From Azoarcus sp031546845 (lineage in GTDB: Bacteria > Pseudomonadota > Gammaproteobacteria > Burkholderiales > Rhodocyclaceae), in contig JAVBJT010000038.1 of NCBI GenBank assembly GCA_031546845.1, forward strand, positions 1 through 64,000: a DNA stretch of 64,000 nt, read 5' to 3'. The translations under genes were made by a program, and so were the position numbers. Of this stretch, positions 45,100 through 52,138 are shown piece after piece; position 1 is the first letter of the stretch, and every line of letters starts with the position of its first letter. Under the pieces are notes generated by a model. It worked only from the letters and a program-made list of their open reading frames with translations. It was not told the origin of the DNA and searched no databases.

Positions 45100-46236
45100 A
45101 TGCACGTATTCAACGAACGCATCCGCAAGCACGCCAAGCATGTCAAAAGCGTCGGTGCGTATTGCAATACAGAAGAAACCACAAAGCAGGCGCTGATCCT
45201 GCCTATGCTCGACATTCTTGGTTTTTCACCGTTCGACCCGACAAAGGTAAAAGCCGAATATGGCGCTGACCTTCCTGGCGTAAAAAGCAGCGAGCGCATT
45301 GATTACGCGCTTTTTTGCCACGGTATGCCGGTAATGCTTATAGCGGTTAAGGCATACAGCGAAACGCTGGAAAATCACTGCCCACAACTGGCGCGGTACT
45401 TCAATGCAACACCGAAAATGACCATTGCCGCCATCACGAACGGCAGAGAATGGCGCTTTTTTACTGGTCTCAACAACAAGAACGTGATGGATGCAACGCC
45501 GTTTTTGTCCGTCAGCTTCGAGAACATGGATGGCACGCTGGTTAATCGTCTATCCCGCTTCCGCCATGACGAGTTCCAGCCGGAAGTTTTACGCATGCTG
45601 GCCGAGGAAACGGTGTACCTCAACGCCTTCACCGACGTAATCAGCCAAGCCTTGTGCAAACCGGACGCCGAGTTTGTCCGTTACGTGGCTGGACGAGCAG
45701 GCATCCAGCGTCAGATCAATGCTCGCTTCATCGAGTCGGCCACGCCTATCGTCAAGCAGGCGGTAGAACGGTCGGTCAGTAAAATGGCGGTATCCGGCCT
45801 GACGACAAAACCCATAAATTCAAAGCCGGTTGAAACGACAGATGAACAGCAAGACATTATCGATCCGGACAACCCGAAGATAGTTACAACCTATGCCGAG
45901 CGGCGTATTTTCGAAGTTGCAAAAAACATTGTTGGCGATGCGGATATCATTGCACGAGACACGGAAAACTATTTCTCTGTCCTGTACCAGAACAAGGCCA
46001 ATCGTTGGTTGCTACGCTACTACGGCAACCGACGGCAACCGACGATTACCGTTTGTGTGCCGATGACGGAAGAAAGAAAGCACGAAATTATCCGCGCCGG
46101 TTTGCAAATAGGGGCAGGAGATTCCATCCTTCTTCCGCAGCCTGAATATCTGCTGTGTATTCCTGGAATCATCTTTGACGCGCTAGAACACTGTAAGGAT
46201 GACGCCAATTTCAAGCGTGCTCAGACCGTAGAATAG
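45100..46236 (+). CDS. Solitary HsdR N-terminal-like (PD-(D/E)xK-fold) protein with altered active site
   Basis: 378 residues. The first 130 or so resemble the N-terminal nuclease domain of type I restriction R subunits: ETTKQALILPMLDILGF, KVKAEYGADLPG, then SERIDYALFCHGMPVMLIAVKA and LARYFNATPKMTIAAITNGREWRFF. There is no helicase and no hsdM/hsdS nearby. The usual E-x-K of the catalytic strand reads A-V-K, so nuclease activity is doubtful. The C-terminal half (from about 250) contains YFSVLYQNKANRWLLRYYG, typical of solitary prophage proteins of this type. Confidence 0.8.
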   Translation: MHVFNERIRKHAKHVKSVGAYCNTEETTKQALILPMLDILGFSPFDPTKVKAEYGADLPGVKSSERIDYALFCHGMPVMLIAVKAYSETLENHCPQLARYFNATPKMTIAAITNGREWRFFTGLNNKNVMDATPFLSVSFENMDGTLVNRLSRFRHDEFQPEVLRMLAEETVYLNAFTDVISQALCKPDAEFVRYVAGRAGIQRQINARFIESATPIVKQAVERSVSKMAVSGLTTKPINSKPVETTDEQQDIIDPDNPKIVTTYAERRIFEVAKNIVGDADIIARDTENYFSVLYQNKANRWLLRYYGNRRQPTITVCVPMTEERKHEIIRAGLQIGAGDSILLPQPEYLLCIPGIIFDALEHCKDDANFKRAQTVE

Positions 46237-46270
46237 CCACCCGGCTGAACACGCTCATTTATGGCGTGGT

Positions 46271-46382
46271 AATCGGAGAAGTACGGCTGGTGCCAGAAAA
46301 CGGCACTCTGACCGCAGAAATGCAAAGCGTCGGGCTAGCCGGCGCTTTGCAAATAACGTTGGTTGCGGGGACAGAATTCGAC
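46271..46382 (+). repeat. Degenerate copy of recombinase 3' end plus tRNA-fMet 3' end (att-like)
   Basis: About 112 bases align with 50273-50384 with roughly 13 mismatches and no gaps. The first 90 bases encode the recombinase tail (IGEVRLVPENGTLTAEMQS). The last 24 (TTGGTTGCGGGGACAGAATT...) repeat the CCA end and T-arm of the initiator tRNA gene, then diverge. This is what tandem or successive integration at the tRNA leaves behind. Confidence 0.85.
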
Positions 46383-46488
46383 CGTTGTTTGCCTCAAGTA
46401 ATCAGGTTCGAAGGCTTACGGTAATCCCGTGTGTTTTTTATCTTTGAGCTGCCTACACATGGGCACGCTTCTTGACCTTTAGCCGCAG

Positions 46489-46544
46489 CCGGGCCTATGC
46501 TCCCCGTGTCGCCGATACAGAGGCGACCGGGGGTGAGAGCCCGG
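46489..46544 (+). ncRNA. Structured leader stem-loop upstream of the C4-like RNA
   Basis: Three nested helices: CCGGGC/GCCCGG (46489-46494 with 46539-46544), CCCCG/CGGGG (46502-46506 with 46528-46532) and GTCGCC/GGCGAC (46508-46513 with 46522-46527), with loop GATACAGA and one 7/6 internal loop. The pairing is perfect within each helix. It precedes a terminator-type hairpin and the C4-like element. Confidence 0.6.
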
Positions 46545-46549
46545 ACTGC

Positions 46550-46592
46550 GGCGGCGATGAGCCGCCACACGCGCAAGCTGTGCGGCTTTTTT
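46550..46592 (+). terminator. Terminator with competing upstream hairpin (attenuator-like)
   Basis: GCCGCCACA (46561-46569, one bulged C) pairs with TGTGCGGC (46579-46586) and is followed by TTTTTT. The same GCCGCC can instead pair perfectly with GGCGGC at 46550-46555 across a GATGA loop. The two pairings exclude each other, so the segment could switch between termination and read-through into the C4/icd/ant transcript. Confidence 0.6.
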
Positions 46593-46604
46593 GCGCCTTG
46601 GTGT

Positions 46605-46705
46605 GCCTTCTATGGGCGACCGGGCGGAGGGCGCCGCAAGGTGCGCCGGATGCCGTAGCCGGTCTCTCAACCTCCGTTTCGGTCGCCCACCCGTTTGAGA
46701 GCGGG
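46605..46705 (+). ncRNA. C4-like phage antisense RNA
   Basis: A multibranched fold: closing stem GGGCGACCG/CGGTCGCCC (46614-46622 with 46680-46688) extended by CGGAGG/CCTCCG (46625-46630 with 46671-46676). Two inner hairpins follow, GGCGC/GCGCC (46630-46634 with 46643-46647, sharing one base with the stem) and CCGG/CCGG (46646-46649 with 46659-46662). The unpaired CTCTCAA (46664-46670) is complementary to TTGAGAG at 46695-46701. The loop CCGTA (46653-46657) is complementary to TACGG at 46726-46730, just before the next gene's ATG. This matches the layout of the P1/P7 C4 RNA, which silences icd/ant by pairing near the ribosome site. An antirepressor gene follows. Confidence 0.65.
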
Positions 46706-46741
46706 ACGGGCGGTTCAGAACCACTTACGGATCTGCACATC

Positions 46742-47122
46742 ATGGCAAACATCGCCCAAGACGCACCCGCGCCCACCTGCACCACCCAAACCGTCTCCTT
46801 CTTCTCCATTTCTCCCGACATCGGCCCGTTGTTCGCCGTGTGCCCAAGCATACCGCTATTGGAAATTCAAGCGGCATCCAACCTGTTTGCCGCAGCAAGG
46901 GACACCGCCTACCGCTACGCGGCGGACCAACGCGGCGATGAGGCTTACGCCCCCGCCTGCCTCATCGAGATGGCGAAAGCGGCTATTGAACTTCGATCTT
47001 GGCGGACCTCCCAGAAGGAGCAAAAGCATGAACGAGTTCATTCGGATCGAAATCCACGATATGGCGGACAGCAGTGTTCAGATCGTCAATGCCCGCAATC
47101 TTTGGGCATTTGTGGAAAGTAA
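46742..47122 (+). CDS. Icd/Ash-position phage ORF (DUF3077-like)
   Basis: 126 residues from MANIAQDAPAPTCTTQTVSFF. The frame stays open back to 46472, where it reads through the C4-like RNA and gives the RRAPQGAPDAV-type signature seen in 'Ash' and 'Icd-like' phage ORFs. Those upstream codons are more likely RNA than protein. The segment FFSISPDIGPLFAV followed by an Ala-rich helix resembles DUF3077, a tentative match. It overlaps the antirepressor start by 95 bases in another frame, as icd overlaps ant in phage P1. Translation would be the direct target of the C4-like RNA. Confidence 0.55.
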   Translation: MANIAQDAPAPTCTTQTVSFFSISPDIGPLFAVCPSIPLLEIQAASNLFAAARDTAYRYAADQRGDEAYAPACLIEMAKAAIELRSWRTSQKEQKHERVHSDRNPRYGGQQCSDRQCPQSLGICGK

Positions 47123-47318
47123 GCGCCAGCTTTCTGGCTGGATAAAAGGCAGAATCATATTGTCAGTCGGCGAGGAAATGTTTGGCGTCATTTTTTGCAA
47201 CCTTATCTTGCACCAAGGAACCTCTGGGCCGTTTTATTGGGTTTTAATTACTTATTCTCTTAAGAAATTCGACAGCAATTTGACAGATTCTTCTAAATAC
47301 CTGAGAAAATCAATGTAA
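47028..47318 (+). pseudogene. Truncated AntA/AntB-type antirepressor
   Basis: 96 residues from an ATG preceded by the strong ribosome site AGAAGGAG. Residues about 21-43 (NARNLWAFVESKRQLSGWI then KGRI) match the N-terminus of the AntA/AntB antirepressor domain (typically NARDLH..L....F..WIK.RI). After GRI the family sequence is lost, and the frame runs into AT-rich DNA and ends within the convergent gene. Full antirepressors are about 200-350 residues, so this is a broken copy. Confidence 0.65.
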
Positions 47319-48043
47319 ACATCATGAAAATAAAGAATATTTACATTTTCATAAGACTTACGCAAACGCAGTTCCGTCTCAAACGAAATAAAGCAGGAAT
47401 TAAATACATCTTCTTTGCATATCCATTCATCAAAAAATTTAACTAAATCACGCTCATATATGCCAATAAATAACTGAACCTTTAATCGCTTAAAAACACA
47501 AGATTGAAGTAATTTTTTATTTTCCAAAAAAAAACCCTTAACAACCTCACTTATTTCTTCATTGTCATTAGAAGATAAAATATCGCGCACTTTTTCGCAG
47601 GAGGATGAAACTCCTTTCATTTCAACCATTAATTCATGAATGATCGCAAAAATCTCTTCAGCCTTCTGAAACCGCTCCTTTCGAGATTCAGCAGCCTTTT
47701 TATATTGATGCTCTTTTTCAATCATTTCAAACCTTGCTTTTATATCCTTTTCTGAGCGTTTGTGTAGAAACAAATTAGCAATCAACACGGAAAGAAGAGC
47801 AAAAACAGCTGCAATGAATTGCACCACTGGAGCGGGAAAATCATTGCCAGTTAGAAATTCGAATATTTTTTCTCTTTCAATATAGATTATAAAAATGATT
47901 ATGGGAACACCAACGTACCATAAAAGCTGACCAAGACAGCGGAGGGAGAGGGCGTAATAATGCTTGTACCCATCAATGAATTTCTTGCATTGCATGCACC
48001 ACGGAGGTGTTTCTTTTGGAGGATGAAGGCCTGACTCATTCAT
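47252..48043 (-). CDS. AT-rich two-helix membrane protein of unknown function
   Basis: 263 residues from MNESGLHPPKETPPW; AGGAAATAAA precedes this ATG. A CxxC pair (WCMQCKKF) lies near residue 18, two membrane helices follow (GVPIIIFIIYIEREKIFEFL and VVQFIAAVFALLSVLIANLFL by position 45-100), then a charged coiled-coil region and a helical C-terminus. The DNA is strikingly AT-rich against the GC-rich chromosome, with long A and T runs, a sign of recent transfer. I recognise no family. Its place inside a phage remnant at a tRNA suggests a cargo or exclusion gene. Confidence 0.75.
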   Translation of the reverse strand: MNESGLHPPKETPPWCMQCKKFIDGYKHYYALSLRCLGQLLWYVGVPIIIFIIYIEREKIFEFLTGNDFPAPVVQFIAAVFALLSVLIANLFLHKRSEKDIKARFEMIEKEHQYKKAAESRKERFQKAEEIFAIIHELMVEMKGVSSSCEKVRDILSSNDNEEISEVVKGFFLENKKLLQSCVFKRLKVQLFIGIYERDLVKFFDEWICKEDVFNSCFISFETELRLRKSYENVNILYFHDVYIDFLRYLEESVKLLSNFLRE

Positions 48044-48222
48044 TTTATTTCCTGTGGACAATAAATAGCATTTACATGTGTGCACTGGCCCACACATGGC
48101 TCAATGCAACTAACGTGAATTATGCAAAAGAAATCGACAACCCGGCAAGGCATTTTCTGATATGTCATTTATATAACGCAGCCTTACAGACAGTATAAAA
48201 GCTTCCATTTTGCTAGCCGGCC

Positions 48223-48315
48223 ACCTGACCTGCCCGCTTTCTTCGGCCCAATAATTTCTAGGAAGATGGCTCCATATGCGGGAGGAGCCCATGAGAAAGA
48301 GTCGATTCACCGAAG
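48223..48315 (+). mobile_element. Truncated left end of a second IS3-family element
   Basis: Starts TGACCTGCCCGCTTTCTTCGG, has the ribosome site GGGAGGAG and then ATGAGAAAGAGTCGATTCACCG, which encodes MRKSRFTEG, the usual first residues of IS3-family OrfA (MRKSRFTEEQI). It is cut after nine codons by the IS150-group element that follows. Confidence 0.55.
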
Positions 48316-48371
48316 GGAATCGCCCCGTGTTTGAACTGCCCCCCAGAAGTTGGATAGTTACGATCTGCTGA

Positions 48372-49316
48372 TCATGCGGCATTTCTCAGCCGGAATTCAA
48401 TCGGGCTGAGCCCTTGCAGTCCGAGCTTGATGCGCTCATGGTTGTAGTAGCGAATGTAATCGCGCACACCAACTTCGAGCTGTGCAAGGTTGTCGAACTT
48501 GGCAAGGTGGAAGAATTCTGCCTTGAGCGTGCCGAAGAAACTCTCAATCGCCGCATTGTCAAAGCAGTTACCTTTTCGGCTCATGCTCTGTGTGACACCG
48601 TAACGCGCAAGCATCGCCCGGTACGGCTGCATCTTGTATTGCCAGCCTTGATCGGAGTGCAGGATTAGCCCGGTAGCAAACCGGGGAAGTGCCGCCTTAA
48701 TCGTGCATGAGACCAACTCGAACACGGGGCGTCTGGCCATACGGTGCGCGATGATTTCGCCGTTGTACAGGTCCATGCAAGCTGACAAGTAGAGCTTCTA
48801 CCCCTTGACGTTGAATTCGGTGATATCGGTCACCCACTTCTGGGCGGAAATCGTAGCGCAGAAATCGCGTTGTAGAACATTGGGAACGCACACATCGCTG
48901 AGACCGTGAGGACGCCGGTAGCGCCTCTTTGCTCGAATCAGAGAGCGTAGCCCCATCTGTTGCATGAGACGCTGTACGCGCTTGTGATTAACGGGCTGCG
49001 CCAGTGCATTGCACAGCGCTGCTGCAATTCGCCTGTAGCCGTAACGCCCTTTGTGCTCGGTATAAATGGCGCAGATCTGGGCCTTTATGTCGCCGTGCTT
49101 GTCAGTACGTTGCATAGCCCGGCGCTGATAGTAAAAGGTGCTGCGGGCAAGGTCCGCTACCTGCAACAGGACCTCCAATTTGTGGTACCGCCTCAATCCG
49201 AGGATGATGCGCGCTTTATCGGCGCAACTGATCTTCTCGCCCGGATCAAGGCATGCAATTTTTTTAAGTAGGCCACCTCCGCGCGCAACCGCTCGTTCTC
49301 TTCGCGCAAGTTGCAC
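48372..49316 (-). pseudogene. IS150-group transposase OrfB, interrupted by an amber codon
   Basis: The frame carries the IS3-family OrfB domains: HTH_21 (STFYYQRRAMQRTD), HKGRYGYRRIAAAL, and the rve integrase core with the DDE residues (D in WVTDITEF, D in LHSDQGWQY, E in AAIESFFG). A TAG at 48798-48800 (after FNVKG, before KLYLSACMDLY) cuts the protein between the first and second catalytic Asp. Frame and spacing are otherwise intact, so it is a recent point mutation or a sequencing error. Confidence 0.85.
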
Positions 49317-49723
49317 ATTGAGTCGGTAGTGACCGTGCTCGGCGGCACGGGGTGAAATCGGGTCGGTTTCATACTGGGGCGCCCTTGCTTGCAGTTCTCA
49401 AGTGCTGCCACTCCATCCATGTCGAGTTTGCGCCGCCAGACCACGACCTGATTGGGATTGCGGATGTCGTAGATCGCAGCCACCTGTCGACTCGATAGCT
49501 GTTCACGATCCTGGTGGGACAGCACCTGCAGCTTGAATTGCGCGCTGTAAACGCTTCGCTTGGGCCGCAAGCCGTCGATGCCATGCAATCGGTAGTGACT
49601 CACCCAGGTGCGAATCTTCTCCTCGGACACCGACCAGCGCCGCGCCAGCAGCTTCGCTCCGCCGTCACCAGCCAGAAAGCTCTTGACTACCTTGAGCTTG
49701 AACGCTGTTTCGTACTTTGCCAT
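49193..49723 (-). CDS. IS150-group transposase OrfA
   Basis: 176 residues from MAKYETAFKLKVVKSFLAG, with AAGGGGGTTTC before the ATG. There are two HTH_28/HTH_23-type units (RRWSVSEEKIRTWVSHYRLHG, then VYSAQFKLQVLSHQDREQLS) and the C-terminal coiled coil LREENERLRAEVAYLKKLHAL where programmed -1 frameshifting into orfB is expected. It binds the terminal repeats as part of OrfAB. Confidence 0.9.
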   Translation of the reverse strand: MAKYETAFKLKVVKSFLAGDGGAKLLARRWSVSEEKIRTWVSHYRLHGIDGLRPKRSVYSAQFKLQVLSHQDREQLSSRQVAAIYDIRNPNQVVVWRRKLDMDGVAALENCKQGRPSMKPTRFHPVPPSTVTTDSMCNLREENERLRAEVAYLKKLHALIRARRSVAPIKRASSSD

Positions 49724-49781
49724 GAAACCCCCTTGAAGTTCGTCCAACTTCTGGGGGGCAGTTCAAACACGGGGCGATTCA

Positions 49782-50438
<657 letters not shown>

Positions 50439-50525
50439 TCAGAGAAAGAGCATTCTAGCCTACCTATATATGAAAGGCAAGAGCAACCACTAAAAACAGC
50501 ACCGGATTCGTTCTATTCAAGTTGC

Positions 50526-51893
50526 TCAATCCCCCACAAGCTGCAATTCGAAACCGCCCGACACGGTACCCTCGCTGCGGGTAGCCGGTTCGCTATGGCG
50601 GGAAAATGCCTTGGCGAGATCGGTCAGCCGGCGGGCAACGACCGTGGCAATCTGCTGACGAAACAGTTCAAGCACCTCTTCGCTGGCCAAGGCCAAAGCC
50701 GACGGGTTGATTTCCAGATATGTAAGCGGCGACAACGAGACAGCAGTCATCACATGGCAATGCTCCACGTGGTTCAACCATGCCTGTTCGCCAAAAACCT
50801 CGCCCGCGCCCAACTCCATGACCTTGCGGCCCTCGATCGACAATTCGACCTTGCCTTCGAGCACGATGCCAAATCGCTGGTCCGTGTTCTGCTCCTGCAT
50901 CAACAACACTTTCTCGCCAACTTTCCGCCATGAGCAGATACGCAACGTCTCCCACAGCTCGACATCCTCGAAATCGACAAAAAACGCCAATCTACGCAGC
51001 ACGGAAAAACGCCCGGACATGACTGACACCGATTGCTCGCTTTCGTCCAAAAGCTTGTAACGAACAGCGGCCAGCTCCTTGGCAAAATCGGCGCCATTTT
51101 TGTAGCGCGAGTACAAATCTTTTTCCAGCGCTTTGCGAATCACGCTATCCAACTGCTCTGGCACGTCAGGATTGAGCTGCGAAACCAAAGGCGGGTCGAC
51201 ATTGATGATTTTGTATACCAGTTGCGCAGGGTTCGAGGCGCGAAAAGGCAAGCGACCTGTAAGCAAATGAAACAACACCACGCCAAGCGAATAGAGATCC
51301 GTTTTTTGATTGAGCGGATATCCCTTGATCTGCTCGGGGCTCATATAGGCAGGCGAACCGACCCCCATGATGAAAGTCGAATCCACATCGGTCTTTTTAC
51401 TGATATTGAGCGCCAGACCGAAATCGGTGATCTTCACATTGTCCTGGTCATCCACCAGGATATTGGCCGGTTTGATATCGCGGTGAACGATGCCTTGCCG
51501 ATACGCATGATCGAGCGCCATGCAGCACTTGAAAACAATGCCGATGGCACGGTGAACCGGCAATAGGCGTTCAAAGGAGCAATAACGTTCCAGCGTATCG
51601 GCGGGGAAATACTCCATCACCACATAGGCTTGATTCGGCTCCACCACCGCGTCGAAAATACGAATCACGCTGGGATGATTCAAGCGGCTGGCAACCGCCT
51701 GCTCCGCCTTTAAAAGCTTGAGCATGCGACGATTCCACTTGGCTTCGTCCTTGGCTTTGTCATCGAAGCGAACAAACTTTACCGCGACCGGTTCGGGGCT
51801 ATCCGGGTCTTCCGCCAGATAAACCGTCGCCGTGGCTCCGCGCCCCACCTCGCGGACAATTTTGTACTTACCGATTTTTTCAGGGATGCTCAT
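50526..51893 (-). CDS. Serine/threonine protein kinase with C-terminal cyclic-nucleotide-binding domain
   Basis: 455 residues from MSIPEKIGKYKIVREVG. Kinase domain at about 9-270: Gly loop VGRGATATVYLAED, Lys in EPVAVKFVRF, HRDIKPANILVD near 132, DFG in ITDFGLALN, and SPAYMSPEQ. A cNMP-binding-like domain occupies about 305-430 (QRFGIVLEGKVELSI, ELGAGEVFGEQAWL). The GEVFGE loop lacks the Arg that fixes cAMP phosphate in CRP (usual pattern GE.....R), so ligand binding is uncertain. It is divergent from mtaD. Confidence 0.9.
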   Translation of the reverse strand: MSIPEKIGKYKIVREVGRGATATVYLAEDPDSPEPVAVKFVRFDDKAKDEAKWNRRMLKLLKAEQAVASRLNHPSVIRIFDAVVEPNQAYVVMEYFPADTLERYCSFERLLPVHRAIGIVFKCCMALDHAYRQGIVHRDIKPANILVDDQDNVKITDFGLALNISKKTDVDSTFIMGVGSPAYMSPEQIKGYPLNQKTDLYSLGVVLFHLLTGRLPFRASNPAQLVYKIINVDPPLVSQLNPDVPEQLDSVIRKALEKDLYSRYKNGADFAKELAAVRYKLLDESEQSVSVMSGRFSVLRRLAFFVDFEDVELWETLRICSWRKVGEKVLLMQEQNTDQRFGIVLEGKVELSIEGRKVMELGAGEVFGEQAWLNHVEHCHVMTAVSLSPLTYLEINPSALALASEEVLELFRQQIATVVARRLTDLAKAFSRHSEPATRSEGTVSGGFELQLVGD

Positions 51894-52008
51894 GTAAACC
51901 TGTAACAAATACCGCGCTCTTATATCGCGCAAGGTGTTGCTGTGATTGTGTCATAAAGCGCCATGGTGGCGTCAGTTGAATACATCACGGTAGCGTCATA
52001 CCCGATAA

Positions 52009-52025
52009 ATTGACCGATCGGTAAT
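52009..52025. promoter_or_regulatory. Small palindrome, TetR-type operator candidate
   Basis: TTGACCGATCGGTAATAAT lies in the spacer between the divergent kinase and deaminase genes; ACCGATCGGT is a perfect 10-bp palindrome. Similar TTGACCGATCGGT boxes occur before TetR-regulated genes. No regulator gene is adjacent. Confidence 0.35.
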
Positions 52026-52138
52026 AATCGCCGCCTTACGCGGCTTCATACCCTTGAATACGAAAGGAAATAGCTGCATCCAAAGTATGGTACGCGCTGC
52101 ACGCTTTTCTAGCCTTTTCTAGCTCTCGGAGTACATCC

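Larger units (their letters stand above)
48316..49781 (-). mobile_element. IS150-group IS3-family insertion sequence
   Basis: About 1.43-1.47 kb. The ends are perfect inverted repeats over 38-39 bases (GAATCGCCCCGTGTTTGAAC... at 48317 and its complement ending at 49780). Inner ends starting TGAACTGCCCCCC (48332) and ending in TTCA (49765) are the alternative boundaries. No 3-5 bp direct target duplication is visible at either boundary. It carries orfA and orfB with a frameshift arrangement. OrfB has an in-frame stop, so this copy should not move by itself. Confidence 0.85.

Noticed and set aside
48007..48198. 63-codon plus-strand frame upstream of the AT-rich gene
   Set aside because: It overlaps the start of the minus-strand gene, has no ribosome site and no recognisable product.
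48316..49781. Target-site duplication for the IS
   Set aside because: Flanks are complementary (AAG/CTT or GTT/AAC), not direct repeats, at either candidate boundary.
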